In this document: piece by piece, positions 7,353 through 16,748 of the stretch
Position numbering within the stretch: position 1 is the first letter of the stretch
Layout: every line of letters begins with the position of its first letter
DNA from: RGIG3528 sp045629005
Lineage (GTDB): Bacteria; Bacillota; Clostridia; Lachnospirales; Lachnospiraceae
Assembly (NCBI GenBank): GCA_045629005.1
Contig: JAZQQJ010000021.1
Location: 1-48,858, forward strand
Direction: 5' to 3'
DNA: 48,858 nt
Notes under the pieces: generated by a model
Database searches by the model: none
The model's input: only the letters and a program-made list of their open reading frames with translations
Told to the model about the DNA's origin: nothing
Translations under genes and position numbers: made by a program

Positions 7353-8288
7353 CTATTTAGCCCTGCTCTCTGAAACAATAAGGCTCATTTTTCCGTCAAG
7401 AACGTACTTGCCATAGCCCTTCGGCATTATAAAATGTTGGCCTTTTTTTATTGTTTTGCCATCAATCGTACCCGCTCCGTCGATAACAGAGAAGAGTCTG
7501 TATGTATCCGCTGCCGCAAGCTCTGTCATACCGTTCACGTCGTACTTGTAAACGCTGTAAAATTCACATTCCACAAGCTTTTCAACTTCGGTATTGCCCT
7601 CCGTACTCTTTTCTTCGAGGCTTAATGTGTCCTTATGCGGGCAGTTGATTACATCAATTGACTGCTCAATGTGAAGCTGCCTCGGCTTGCCGTTCTGGAG
7701 TCTTCCGTAATCATAAAGACGGTAAGTAATGTCCGAAGACTGCTGTGTTTCAAGAATAAGCGTTCCCTTCTTTATGGCATGAACCGTGCCCGGTACAATT
7801 TGGAAGAAGTCGCCCTTTTTGATTGGGCGCGGTGTAATCAACTCTTCCCAGCGGTTACCATGAATCATCGAAGCAAGCTCTTCCTTTGATTTTGCATTAT
7901 GACCGATTACAATCTCCGCATCTTCATCACAATCAAGAATGTACCAGCATTCCGTTTTACCGAAGCTTCCGTTTTCATGCTCATTGGCGTAAGCATCATC
8001 GGGGTGCACCTGAATTGAAAGGTCCGCTTTTGCATCAATAATCTTTACAAGCAACGGAAATTTTTTTTGATTATCACCAAACAGTTCGCTGTGTGTCCGG
8101 TAGAGCTCTGAAAGCTTCATCCCATCATAGTTCCCGCCGTCAACTACATCGTCACCGTTCTCATGTGCGGAAATTGCCCAGCATTCCCCTGTGTCATCAC
8201 CGGGAATGTCGTAGCCGTACTCCGCTCTCATCCTGCTGCCACCCCATATCATTTCCTTGAAAACGGGTTTAAGAAATATTAATTCCAT
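7353..8288 (-). CDS. manA: Mannose-6-phosphate isomerase, class I
   Basis: Interconverts fructose-6-phosphate and mannose-6-phosphate with a Zn ion. 311 aa, the short type found in Firmicutes. Zinc-site signatures are IQVHPDDAYANEHE and the Glu of GKTECWYILD, and the cupin core continues through PGTVHAIKKGTLILETQQSSD. The N-terminus PVFKEMIWGG is typical. It is the last gene of the minus-strand run from the ABC exporter and lies 66 bp after the MBL hydrolase gene. The start ATG has only a weak upstream GAGGTAAAT ribosome site. Confidence 0.95.
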   Translation of the reverse strand: MELIFLKPVFKEMIWGGSRMRAEYGYDIPGDDTGECWAISAHENGDDVVDGGNYDGMKLSELYRTHSELFGDNQKKFPLLVKIIDAKADLSIQVHPDDAYANEHENGSFGKTECWYILDCDEDAEIVIGHNAKSKEELASMIHGNRWEELITPRPIKKGDFFQIVPGTVHAIKKGTLILETQQSSDITYRLYDYGRLQNGKPRQLHIEQSIDVINCPHKDTLSLEEKSTEGNTEVEKLVECEFYSVYKYDVNGMTELAAADTYRLFSVIDGAGTIDGKTIKKGQHFIMPKGYGKYVLDGKMSLIVSESRAK

Positions 8289-8354
8289 ATTTACCTCATT
8301 CTTGTCAAAATTTACTGCAATGCAGGCGGATTAACGGGCATTCCCCCTGATATG

Positions 8355-8978
8355 CTAAACGTACGGATTGTACTCTTTCTCATGGATAATAGTCGTTGTC
8401 TGTCCGTGTCCCGGAAGCACCTTTGTATCGTCCGGGAGCATGAAAAGCTTTTCTGTTATCGACTTAATAATAGCTTCGGAGTTGCCTGTAGCAAAATCCG
8501 ACCTGCCGATGCCCTCATAAAATAATGTGTCACCGCTTATAAGTATGCCACAGTCCTCAAAGTAGAAGCACGCCGAGCCTTTTGTATGGCCCGGTGTTGC
8601 AATAACCTTGAAAGAAAGGCCTGAAAGCGTAACCGATTCACCATCTGTAAACGTATAATCGGTTTTTATTTCCTGCGTTCTGTGAAACCTTTTTGATGCA
8701 TTCAGTTCACAGTTTCCGAGTACTTCTTCCTCCTCATCGAGGCAGTAAAGCTTCACCTCGGGAAACTTTTCACGAAGCACCGGAATCTCGTGAATATGGT
8801 CGAAATGAGCGTGGGTAAGTACTATAAATTCAGGAGTAAGCTTTTCTTTTTCAAGCTCCTCGAGAATGAGTTTCGGCTCATCTCCGGGATCGACCACTAT
8901 GCATTTGTCCATGCCTTCTTTATGCAGTATATAACAGTTTGTCTGAAGATATCCGACAGGCACACAGTTTATTACCAT
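8355..8978 (-). CDS. MBL-fold hydrolase, glyoxalase II-like
   Basis: 207-aa metallo-beta-lactamase fold protein. Metal ligands visible are the THAHFDHI motif, the His of ATPGHTKGS, the Asp of LISGDTLF and the C-terminal PGHGQTTTI. Members act as hydroxyacylglutathione-type thioesterases or general MBL hydrolases; organisms without glutathione also carry them, so the substrate is open. The start overlaps the end of the DJ-1 gene by 7 bp, so the two are translationally coupled. Confidence 0.92.
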   Translation of the reverse strand: MVINCVPVGYLQTNCYILHKEGMDKCIVVDPGDEPKLILEELEKEKLTPEFIVLTHAHFDHIHEIPVLREKFPEVKLYCLDEEEEVLGNCELNASKRFHRTQEIKTDYTFTDGESVTLSGLSFKVIATPGHTKGSACFYFEDCGILISGDTLFYEGIGRSDFATGNSEAIIKSITEKLFMLPDDTKVLPGHGQTTTIIHEKEYNPYV

Positions 8979-9538
8979 AATTTCTTCTCCGTATTGTATA
9001 TGATACTCTTTTCAATGTTCTTTGCCGTAGCCTCATCGGTAAAGAATGCAATGATTTCAAGGGCAAATTCAATGGCTGTGCCCATTCCTCTTGATGTAAT
9101 GACATTTTCATCACGTACAACCTTTTTGGTTGAAAGTTTAGCCCCTGTCAGCTTATCTTCGAAGCCGGGATAACAGGTTGCCTTAAGACCTGAAAGAATG
9201 CCTATCCCTCCAAGTACGCTCGGTGCGGCACAAATAGCTGCGCAAAGCTTTCCTACAGCATATGCTTTTTTCATTGTCATACATACAAAGGCCGAAGACG
9301 CAAGATTTTCCGTTCCACGCTTTCCACCCGGAAGAATGAAGCCATCGTACTCGTCAAAAGCACATTCCTCGAAGCATTTGTCTGCCATAAATCTGATGCC
9401 GTGCGAGCCGTCAATCGTAAGCTCTTCCGTAATGGAAACCATATCGATGTCTATTCCTGCGCGTCTCAAAAGATCGACAACCGTAAGTCCTTCGATTTCT
9501 TCACATCCGTCTGCCATGAAAATTGCAACCTTGCTCAT
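8972..9538 (-). CDS. DJ-1/PfpI family protein
   Basis: 188 aa, single class I glutamine-amidotransferase-like domain. The nucleophile elbow is AAICAAPSVL with Cys about residue 100, and the acidic partner lies in VAIFMADGCEEIEGL. GLILPGG-type (GFILPGGKRGTENL) and VVRDENVITSRGMGTAIEFAL segments match the ThiJ/DJ-1 family. Proposed roles include deglycase, chaperone or redox-sensing functions; none can be assigned here. It is 9 bp downstream of the ABC exporter gene and overlaps the MBL gene. Confidence 0.93.
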   Translation of the reverse strand: MSKVAIFMADGCEEIEGLTVVDLLRRAGIDIDMVSITEELTIDGSHGIRFMADKCFEECAFDEYDGFILPGGKRGTENLASSAFVCMTMKKAYAVGKLCAAICAAPSVLGGIGILSGLKATCYPGFEDKLTGAKLSTKKVVRDENVITSRGMGTAIEFALEIIAFFTDEATAKNIEKSIIYNTEKKLW

Positions 9539-9547
9539 AAAGTCCTC

Positions 9548-11338
9548 CTATCGTATCTGCGCTGCGTAAAGCTCATAATATGCGCCACGCTTTGCCATAA
9601 GCTCCTCGTGACGTCCTTTTTCCTTAATGCGTCCCTCATCAACAACGATAATTTCATCAGCATGCTCAATGGTTGAAAGTCTGTGGGCAATGATAAAGCA
9701 TGTCTTGCCTTCCATAAGCTTTTCCATGGCACTCTGAATCTTTTTCTCTGTACGTGTATCTACGTTTGATGTAGCTTCATCAAGAATAAGCATGCTTGCA
9801 TCAAGAAGCATTGCACGGGCTATTGTAAGAAGCTGTTTCTGTCCCTTGGAAATATTAACACCGTCCTCGGTAAGAACCGTGTCATACCCCTGAGGCTGAT
9901 GCATAATGAAGGAATGAATTCTCGCTGCTTTTGCTGCAGCAACAACCTCTTCCATTGTAGCGTTTTCCTTGCCGTATGCAATGTTTTCGAATATTGTTCC
10001 GCCAAATACCCACGTATCCTGAAGAACCATCGCGTAGGAGCCTCTTAACGACTTTCTTGTTACTTCACGGTTTTCATGGCCGTCAACGCGGATTTCTCCG
10101 CTGTTTGGATCGTAAAAGCGCATAAGGAGATTAATAAGTGTTGTTTTTCCGGCACCTGTGGGACCTACAACCGCAACAAGCTTTCCTGCGGGGGCATCAA
10201 GTGAGAAGTCCTTAAGGATAAGGTTCTCGGGTGAATAGCCGAACCGGACATCCTTTACGACAACATTTCCCTTAACTTCTTCAAGCTCGTATGCATTCAA
10301 AATATCTGCAGGTTCGTTGTCTTCGGAAAGAATTCTGTTTACACGTTCTGCAGCCGCAAGTGCGGACTGAAGCTCACCGATAATATTTGCGGCCTCATTG
10401 ATGGGACCGGAGAATTTTCTTGAATAGAGCACGAAGGATGACACATTACCAAGAGTCATAAGATTCAGCATATAAAGAAGTGCGCCGAATATCGTTACGA
10501 GACAGAGCGAAAGGTTGTTAATCATATTAACGCTCGGTCCGATTGTAGCGTTCATGTAGTCGGCCTGATAGTACGCTTCCATTGCTGTCTCGTTTACATT
10601 TTCAAAGCGTTCCTCGTAAACCTCCTCACGTGCAAAACCCTGTATAACCTTCTGTCCGCCTACAGTTTCCTCAACATAGCCGTTCATTTCGCCAAGCATC
10701 TTCGAACGAAGCGAGAATTTAGGTCTTGAAAGACCTGTCATCTTTTTTGTGTACATGAATGATGCGGGAATTGTAACACACATAACGATTACAAGCAGCG
10801 GTGAAATCTTCACCATCATTATGAACGAGCCAACTATGGAAACAGTACTTGCAAGTATCTGTACAACGTCCGTTGAAAGAGACGTGTTGATTACATCGAT
10901 GTCGTAAGAAACACGGCTTATTATGTCACCTGCCATATGTGTGTCAAAGTATGAAACAGGAAGGTTCATAAGCTTATCAAAAACGTCATGGCGCATTTCT
11001 TTAACGATCTTCTGGGTGATGCTTCTCATAAGGAGCGCAAGCGCATATGAAAGCCCCGCCGACGCAACATAGAAAAGAATCATCAGCCACGCATAATGGA
11101 ACATCGTGTCAAAATCAACGTCGTTTTTACCTTTAACCGCATCTATAGCCTTACCTGAAAGTTCGGGGCCTATAAGTGCAAAAATGTTTGATGTAAGTGT
11201 AAGAAGAAGTGCAAAAAGGAGAAGTACTTTAAAACGGCTTAAGTACCTCCATAAAAACCTGAAAGCTGCTTTCGGGTCTTTTGCATGTTCAACTGCTTTT
11301 CCTCTGCCGAAATTCGGCATATTTTTATTATTAGCCAT
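9548..11338 (-). CDS. ABC exporter half-transporter, catalytically complete subunit
   Basis: 596 aa. An N-terminal six-helix exporter domain (about 40-330) is followed by an ATPase domain with Walker A GPTGAGKTT, signature ISKGQ, Walker B LILDEATS carrying the catalytic Glu, and the switch His in IIAHRLST. Together with the preceding gene, which has Asp in place of that Glu, it should form a heterodimeric multidrug/lipid-type exporter of the LmrCD/BmrCD kind in the cytoplasmic membrane. The start ATG overlaps the stop of the partner by one base (TAATG), consistent with 1:1 coupling. Confidence 0.95.
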   Translation of the reverse strand: MANNKNMPNFGRGKAVEHAKDPKAAFRFLWRYLSRFKVLLLFALLLTLTSNIFALIGPELSGKAIDAVKGKNDVDFDTMFHYAWLMILFYVASAGLSYALALLMRSITQKIVKEMRHDVFDKLMNLPVSYFDTHMAGDIISRVSYDIDVINTSLSTDVVQILASTVSIVGSFIMMVKISPLLVIVMCVTIPASFMYTKKMTGLSRPKFSLRSKMLGEMNGYVEETVGGQKVIQGFAREEVYEERFENVNETAMEAYYQADYMNATIGPSVNMINNLSLCLVTIFGALLYMLNLMTLGNVSSFVLYSRKFSGPINEAANIIGELQSALAAAERVNRILSEDNEPADILNAYELEEVKGNVVVKDVRFGYSPENLILKDFSLDAPAGKLVAVVGPTGAGKTTLINLLMRFYDPNSGEIRVDGHENREVTRKSLRGSYAMVLQDTWVFGGTIFENIAYGKENATMEEVVAAAKAARIHSFIMHQPQGYDTVLTEDGVNISKGQKQLLTIARAMLLDASMLILDEATSNVDTRTEKKIQSAMEKLMEGKTCFIIAHRLSTIEHADEIIVVDEGRIKEKGRHEELMAKRGAYYELYAAQIR

Positions 11339-13083
11339 TATACAAGACTCCCCAGCTGCGTTGCTGCAATTTCTTTATATACTTCACAGTTCTTCATAAG
11401 CTCCTCATGTGTGCCGGAGCCTATGATTTTGCCATCGTCCAAAACAAGAATTCTGTCCATCTTCATGACGGAACTGATTCTCTGGGCTACAGCAACAAGT
11501 GTTGAATCCGCATAATTTTCACGAATTGCGGATCTTACATCCGCATCTGTCTTATAGTCAAGTGCCGAAGATGAGTCGTCAAGCACAAGAATGTCCGGTT
11601 TTCCGGCAAGAGCTCTGGAAATGAAAAGCCTCTGCTTCTGTCCGCCCGAGAAATCCGCACCCTTAATGGCTGCTTCATGCTCAAAGCCTCCGTCCTTTCC
11701 AAGAATAAAGTCAATGGCCGATGATGCTATTGCCGCCTTTTCAACGTCTTCATGAGGAAGGTCTCTGCCGAAGCTGATGTTTTCCTCAACAGTATCCGCA
11801 AAAATAATGTTATTCTGGAAAGCTGTACCGAATTTACGTCTCAGTTCATCAAGCGGGAACGTCCTTATATCTCTGCCGTCGATGAAAATCTCACCCTTCT
11901 GGCAATCATAATATCTCATAAGAAGGCTTAAAATCGTTGTTTTTCCCGAGCCTGTTGCTCCGATAATGCCAAGCGATTCATTCTTTTCAAGCGTAAAGGA
12001 AACATCGTTCAGAACGTACTTATCTTCTACATCATCCGTGGGATCGCCGTATGTAAACCATACATGTCTGAACTCAATCTTAGGCGCATTTTCCGGCACT
12101 TTGCCGTCAAACTCAAGCACCTTAAGGTCATCCTCGGCATCCATAACAAGCCATATACGCTTTGCGGATGCGGAGCCCTTTGAGAAGTTCACGAAAATAC
12201 GTGTAACAGCGATAACAGCGTTAAGAATCATCATAAAGTATGAAAGGAACGCTACAATTGTTCCGGGCTGTGTTGCTCCGGAATTAACACGGTATGCGCC
12301 AACAATTACACAAAGAACGAGGCCAAGATTAAGGCAAAGACTGATAAACGGTCCAGATGCGGCCATAACGCCTGATGCATGAAGGTCGTTTGCAACCGTC
12401 TCAGAGTTTGCTTTTTCAAAACGCTTTCTTTCGTAATCTTCCTTGGAAAGAGCCTTAATAACGCGGATTCCGGAAACATCCTCTCTCATTACACGGACCA
12501 TACCGTCAACAGACTCCTGAACCTTTGCGTAAAGAGGAATACCACGCGTTGAAATAAACAATACGATAAGAAATACAAAAGGAATCGTTACAAGCAAAGC
12601 AAGCGTCATAACCTTATCAAGAGTTGACGCAAGAAGAAGACCTCCGATAAGAATGAAAACAGCTCTTACACCCATTCTCTGGAAGATATTGAAACATGTA
12701 TGGATATTGTATGAGTCAGACGTCAGTCTGGAAATAAGCGAAGGAATGCCGAATTCATCCGTTCTTTTTCCCGAAAGCGTCATTATCTTCTTAAAAAGAT
12801 CGTAACGAAGACGCTGCATGGCATCCTTTGAAACCCACGCCGCGCGTCTGTTGGCAAACACGTTCATAAAACGTGCGGAAACCGCACAGAACACAAGCAG
12901 CGTTCCCCAGCCGACAAGGAGCCAGTAGCTCCCGCCGCCCTTTATTTCAGGTACGATATCATCAAGGATTTTCGCCATAATCCAGGGGATAAAAAGCTCG
13001 GCAACAGTGCCTCCGATCTTAACGATATAGCCCAGAATCATCTTCTCTTTTTGTACAAACAAATACTTAAAAGCTCTCTTCAT
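11338..13083 (-). CDS. ABC exporter half-transporter, degenerate-site subunit
   Basis: 581 aa from the ATG at 13083 (MKRAFKYLFVQKEK); the longer frame from a TTG at 13167 would overlap the promoter. Six membrane helices are followed by an ATPase with Walker A GATGSGKTT, signature FSGGQKQRL and Walker B ILVLDDSSS, where Asp replaces the catalytic Glu. The switch residue is Gln (VAQRIS) instead of His. This is the non-canonical nucleotide site typical of heterodimeric exporters. It is the first gene of the operon with the second half, DJ-1, MBL and manA. The ribosome binding site is weak. Confidence 0.95.
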   Translation of the reverse strand: MKRAFKYLFVQKEKMILGYIVKIGGTVAELFIPWIMAKILDDIVPEIKGGGSYWLLVGWGTLLVFCAVSARFMNVFANRRAAWVSKDAMQRLRYDLFKKIMTLSGKRTDEFGIPSLISRLTSDSYNIHTCFNIFQRMGVRAVFILIGGLLLASTLDKVMTLALLVTIPFVFLIVLFISTRGIPLYAKVQESVDGMVRVMREDVSGIRVIKALSKEDYERKRFEKANSETVANDLHASGVMAASGPFISLCLNLGLVLCVIVGAYRVNSGATQPGTIVAFLSYFMMILNAVIAVTRIFVNFSKGSASAKRIWLVMDAEDDLKVLEFDGKVPENAPKIEFRHVWFTYGDPTDDVEDKYVLNDVSFTLEKNESLGIIGATGSGKTTILSLLMRYYDCQKGEIFIDGRDIRTFPLDELRRKFGTAFQNNIIFADTVEENISFGRDLPHEDVEKAAIASSAIDFILGKDGGFEHEAAIKGADFSGGQKQRLFISRALAGKPDILVLDDSSSALDYKTDADVRSAIRENYADSTLVAVAQRISSVMKMDRILVLDDGKIIGSGTHEELMKNCEVYKEIAATQLGSLV

Positions 13084-13117
13084 TTTACTAACCGTTCTTT
13101 CTGACAATATGGAGTTT

Positions 13118-13146
13118 AGTCTACCACACCACTCGCATAAAAACAA
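13118..13146 (-). promoter_or_regulatory. Sigma-A promoter of the ABC exporter operon
   Basis: Minus-strand TTGTTT (13141-13146), 17-bp spacer, TAGACT (13118-13123). It places transcription start about 28 bp upstream of the ATG at 13083, which supports that start over the TTG at 13167. Confidence 0.6.
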
Positions 13147-13228
13147 TTCTGTAAGATATTTCGACAACTACTGCATAGTTTTTTACATAAAATGTCCACC
13201 ACACCCCGTCCCCGGTGGACACAGTTGC

Positions 13229-13265
13229 AAAAAAAAGGATGATGGCTTCAGGAAAGCCATCATCC
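13229..13265 (-). terminator. Terminator of serC-serA
   Basis: GGATGATGGCTT at 13237-13248 pairs with AAGCCATCATCC at 13254-13265; on the minus strand it is followed by T8. It starts 7 bp after the serA stop. A T6 on the other strand could also stop plus-strand transcripts. Confidence 0.92.
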
Positions 13266-13271
13266 TTTTTT

Positions 13272-14438
13272 CTACTTTTCGATAGTTCTTACTGTTCTTA
13301 CGCCTTCAATCTTCTGGAGGTCCTTAACAATCTTGTCGTTTACACTCATGGCATCGAGTACTGTGTAAGCATTGTCGCCTTTGCTCTTGTTGATCATGTT
13401 CTCAATGTTGATGCCGTCTGCAGAGAATGCAGCTGTAAACTGTGCAAGCATGTTCGGGATGTTCTTATGAAGAATGCATACTCTTGCAGGTGTCTTGATT
13501 GCGCCTGCATCAACTGCGGGATAGTTTACGGAATTTGTAATGTTACCGTTCTCAAGGTAATCAACGAGTTCCTTAACAGCCATGATTGCGCAATTATCTT
13601 CAGACTCCTCTGTGGAAGCTCCAAGGTGAGGAATAGCAATTGTGCCTGCCATCTTGGCACTCTTTGTGTTCGGGAAGTCTGTAACGTACTTCTTAACCTT
13701 ACCTGAAGCGATTGCTGCTGCCATATCATCATCATTTACAAGAAGATCTCTTGCAAAGTTGAGGATAACAACGCCGTTCTTCATCATCTTAAGGCTTTCA
13801 GCGTTAATCATGTTCTTTGTGTCATCAAGAAGCGGAACATGAACTGTGATGTAATCGCACTTCTTGAAGATTTCTTCTCTTGTCTTTACAGCCTTTACGG
13901 AACGGGAAAGCTTCCAAGCGTTTTCAACAGAAATGAAAGGGTCACATCCGTAAACTTCCATGCCAAGACCTACTGCTGCGTTAGCAACAAGAACGCCGAT
14001 TGCGCCGAGGCCGATAACGCCGAGCTTCTTGCCCTGGATTTCTGTTCCGGCATAGTTTGACTTGCCTTTTTCAATCATCTTGGCAACTTCGGGCTCTTCA
14101 TTTATTGTCTTAACCCAGTCGATACCACCTGTGATGTCACGTGCTGCAAGGAGCATACCTGCAATAACAAGCTCTTTAACGCCGTTAGCGTTTGCACCGG
14201 GTGTGTTGAATACTACGATACCCTCTTCTGCACAGCGGTCAAGGGGAATATTGTTAACGCCTGCACCTGCACGGGCAATGGCCTTAACGTTCTTGCCGAA
14301 CTCCATCTCATGCATCGTTGCGGAACGAACGAGGATGGCATCAGCGTCTTTTACATCATCACAAGCTTCAAAGTTCTCTGTAAAGTTCTGTGTTCCGATT
14401 TTGGAAATCTTATTTAAGCAATTGTATTTAAACATCAC
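13272..14438 (-). CDS. serA: D-3-phosphoglycerate dehydrogenase
   Basis: First step of serine synthesis, oxidising 3-phosphoglycerate with NAD+. 388 aa. The Rossmann motif is GVIGLGAIGVLVANAA, the substrate-binding region RAGAGVNNIPLD is present, and a C-terminal ACT domain (from about residue 315, RVCILHKNIPNMLAQ) suggests serine feedback. It is the short ACT-containing type. The usual catalytic His lies in IPHLGASTEES. The start overlaps the serC stop by 4 bp (ATGA). Confidence 0.96.
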   Translation of the reverse strand: MMFKYNCLNKISKIGTQNFTENFEACDDVKDADAILVRSATMHEMEFGKNVKAIARAGAGVNNIPLDRCAEEGIVVFNTPGANANGVKELVIAGMLLAARDITGGIDWVKTINEEPEVAKMIEKGKSNYAGTEIQGKKLGVIGLGAIGVLVANAAVGLGMEVYGCDPFISVENAWKLSRSVKAVKTREEIFKKCDYITVHVPLLDDTKNMINAESLKMMKNGVVILNFARDLLVNDDDMAAAIASGKVKKYVTDFPNTKSAKMAGTIAIPHLGASTEESEDNCAIMAVKELVDYLENGNITNSVNYPAVDAGAIKTPARVCILHKNIPNMLAQFTAAFSADGINIENMINKSKGDNAYTVLDAMSVNDKIVKDLQKIEGVRTVRTIEK

Positions 14439-15517
14439 GCATTCTCCTCCTCGAACTTCTTCATGAATTCAACGAGGGCCTTAACGCCTTCGATAGGCAT
14501 AGCGTTGTAGATGGATGCTCTCATACCGCCTACTGTTCTGTGTCCCTTAAGGTTTTCGAAGCCTGCTGCCTTTGCTTCCTTAACAAACTTTGCATCAAGC
14601 TCTTCATTGCCTGTAACGAAAGGTACGTTCATAAGAGAACGGTCTTCCTTTGCAACTGTACCCTTGAAAAGCTTTGAGCTGTCAAGGAAGTCGTAAAGGA
14701 TCTGAGCCTTCTCAATGTTCTTCTTCTGCATTGCTTCAAGTCCGCCCACCTTCTTGAGCCACTTGAATACCTTGCCGCAAATATAGATGCCGTATGCCGG
14801 AGGTGTATTGTAAAGAGAACCGTTATCGGCATGAATCTTATACTTGAGCATTGTAGGTGTTCCGGGAAGTGTATCTTCTGTGATGAGGTCTTCACGGATA
14901 ATAACGATAACTACACCTGCAGGACCAACGTTCTTCTGAACGCCGCCGTAGATTAAAGCGTACTTGGAAACGTCAACAGGCTCGGAAAGGAAGCATGAAG
15001 AAACGTCTGCAACGAGGTTTTTGCCCTTTGTGTTGGGAAGCTTCTTATACTTTGTTCCGTAAATTGTGTTGTTCTCACAGATATAAACATAGTCCATATC
15101 ATCTGTGATGGGAAGATCGCTGCAATCGGGGATGTAAGAGAATGTCTTGTCCTCGGAGGAAGCAAGCTTAACAGCCTCACCATAAATCTGAGCTTCCTGA
15201 TATGCCTTCTTTGCCCACTGACCTGTTACGATGTAGCCGGCCTTTTTGTTCTTCATAAGGTTCATGGGAATCATAGCAAACTGCTGTGATGCGCCGCCCT
15301 GAAGGAAAAGAACCTTGTAGTTGTCCGGGATATTCATGAGATCACGTAAATCTTTCTCTGCTGTATCAATGATCTCCTGATAAGCCTTTGATCTGTGGCT
15401 CATCTCCATAACGGACATACCTGTTCCGTTGTAATCCAGCATCTCTGCTGCTGCTTCCTTAAGTACCTCTTCCGGTAAAACTGCCGGACCTGCTGAAAAG
15501 TTATAAACTCGACCCAT
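14435..15517 (-). CDS. serC: Phosphoserine aminotransferase
   Basis: Converts 3-phosphohydroxypyruvate and glutamate to phosphoserine; the second serine-pathway enzyme. 360 aa. The N-terminal YNFSAGPAVLPEEVL and FLQGGASQQFAM are diagnostic; the PLP lysine lies in YGGVQKNVGPAG and the C-terminus has KGHRTVGGMRASIYNAM. A strong AGGAGG precedes the start. It leads the serC-serA operon, whose promoter is about 255 bp upstream. No serB is present in the window. Confidence 0.97.
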   Translation of the reverse strand: MGRVYNFSAGPAVLPEEVLKEAAAEMLDYNGTGMSVMEMSHRSKAYQEIIDTAEKDLRDLMNIPDNYKVLFLQGGASQQFAMIPMNLMKNKKAGYIVTGQWAKKAYQEAQIYGEAVKLASSEDKTFSYIPDCSDLPITDDMDYVYICENNTIYGTKYKKLPNTKGKNLVADVSSCFLSEPVDVSKYALIYGGVQKNVGPAGVVIVIIREDLITEDTLPGTPTMLKYKIHADNGSLYNTPPAYGIYICGKVFKWLKKVGGLEAMQKKNIEKAQILYDFLDSSKLFKGTVAKEDRSLMNVPFVTGNEELDAKFVKEAKAAGFENLKGHRTVGGMRASIYNAMPIEGVKALVEFMKKFEEENA

Positions 15518-15771
15518 AAATATCCTCCTATCCGCAGACCTAGGTCACCAAATCTGCTACTTTTAATGAATTTCGCCACTCCTTAACACGTTAACAAGTA
15601 CAGTGATGCATAATGTTAAACACGAAGTGTCTGACGTTGGCTTTAAGAAACGAATCTTTTATGCCGTTAGTTAAACACAAAGCGTTTGACGTTAGATATT
15701 AGGAACGTCGCGTGCCAAACAGTAAACATCAGGATATTATCACTTTACCGCGTTAAATCGACGATATGGGA
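15518..15771 (-). promoter_or_regulatory. Long 5' leader of serC-serA with a duplicated hairpin
   Basis: About 250 nt lie between the predicted transcription start and serC. Two related segments, around 15614-15639 and 15669-15694, read GTTAAACACGAAGTGTCTGAC and GTTAAACACAAAGCGTTTGAC on the plus strand. Each folds on itself (GTTAAACAC with GTGTCTGAC, or with GCGTTTGAC). I find no T-box sequence and no terminator, so no known riboswitch class is claimed. Confidence 0.45.
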
Positions 15772-15799
15772 ATTGTACCACTTATTTCAGGAAAGTCAA
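15772..15799 (-). promoter_or_regulatory. Predicted sigma-A promoter of serC-serA
   Basis: Minus-strand TTGACT (15794-15799), 16-bp spacer, TACAAT (15772-15777). Between this and array 2 (15800-16016) I see no gene. Confidence 0.65.
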
Positions 15800-16016
15800 C
15801 TTAAAGTTACAAAATAATTTACTTTTCTTAGCAATATGACTGACGATAGCAAAACAAGCCCCCAAAATAACAATTCATATGCTGCGTAACAATGGTAACA
15901 TGCGTCATGATTGTAATTTGTGTCACGGTTGCGACAAACCTCACAGTGGCAGATGTGTAAAATCATAAAATAATCAATACCCTCAACTTGCCGGAAAGCC
16001 CGCAAAACACTGCTTC

Positions 16017-16432
16017 TGACCAGCCAAATCCTATTTTTCTTGTTTTAGCTGGTCAAATGCAACCCTAAAAACGGAGATGTGACTAGCTAAATCTCATTTT
16101 CCTCATTTTAGCTGGTCAAAAACAACCGCAAAAACAGAGAGATGACTAGCTAAATCTCATTTTCATGGTTTTAGCTGGTCAAACGCCAAAAAGAAGTCTC
16201 AAAATTGACTAGCTAATTTTCTATTTCTTGTTTTTAGCTGGTCAAACGCCAAAAAGAAGCCTCAAATTTGACTAGCTAATTTTCTATTTCTTGTTTTTAG
16301 CTGGTCAAACGCCAAAAGAAGCCTCAAAACTGACTAGTTAAATCTCATTTTTCTTGTTTTAGCCGGTAAGAAGTAAAAATGAAGTGCCAAAATTGACCGG
16401 CTAAATCCCCCTTCCTTGATTTTAGCCGGTCA
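16017..16432. repeat. 63-bp tandem hairpin array 2 (seven units)
   Basis: Hairpins start at 16017, 16080, 16143, 16206, 16269, 16331 and 16394, a 63-bp period with one 62. A typical unit pairs TGACTAGCTAAA with TTTAGCTGGTCA, leaving one T-G pair; the last pairs TGACCGGCTAAA with TTTAGCCGGTCA perfectly. On the minus strand the loop reads AAACAAGAAAA, as in array 1, so this is the same family inverted. Linkers are also partly conserved. From 16433 to 16748 there is no gene; ATTCTAC/GTAGAAT at 16648-16664 is the only clear dyad. Confidence 0.9.
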
Positions 16433-16748
16433 ATGCAAAACTATTAATAATAATATGTAAAAAAGGCAGTAACAGTACGGTTAACAGCGCACCTGTATAC
16501 TTCTTACAGGCTCACAGCATAACATAAAATAAAGCGATTTTGGTTACAAATTAAAATATGTATATTATGATGAAGTATTCAAATAAAAGCAGATTCAACG
16601 TTGTGATGTACCAATTAGGATATGCTATCTTCCCAAAGTGAATATGTATTCTACATCGTAGAATGTATAGAATTAGTTTAATAAAGCGACTGCATCGGCA
16701 AATGACTTGCCGGGGATTCACGCTTTATATCCTAAGGAGGATTCAGTT

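Noticed and set aside
13084..13167. N-terminal extension of the first ABC exporter gene from a TTG
   Set aside because: It would overlap the promoter at 13118-13146, and relatives begin near MKRAFKYL.
15518..15771. T-box leader for serC
   Set aside because: The conserved T-box sequence and terminator/antiterminator are not found on the minus strand.
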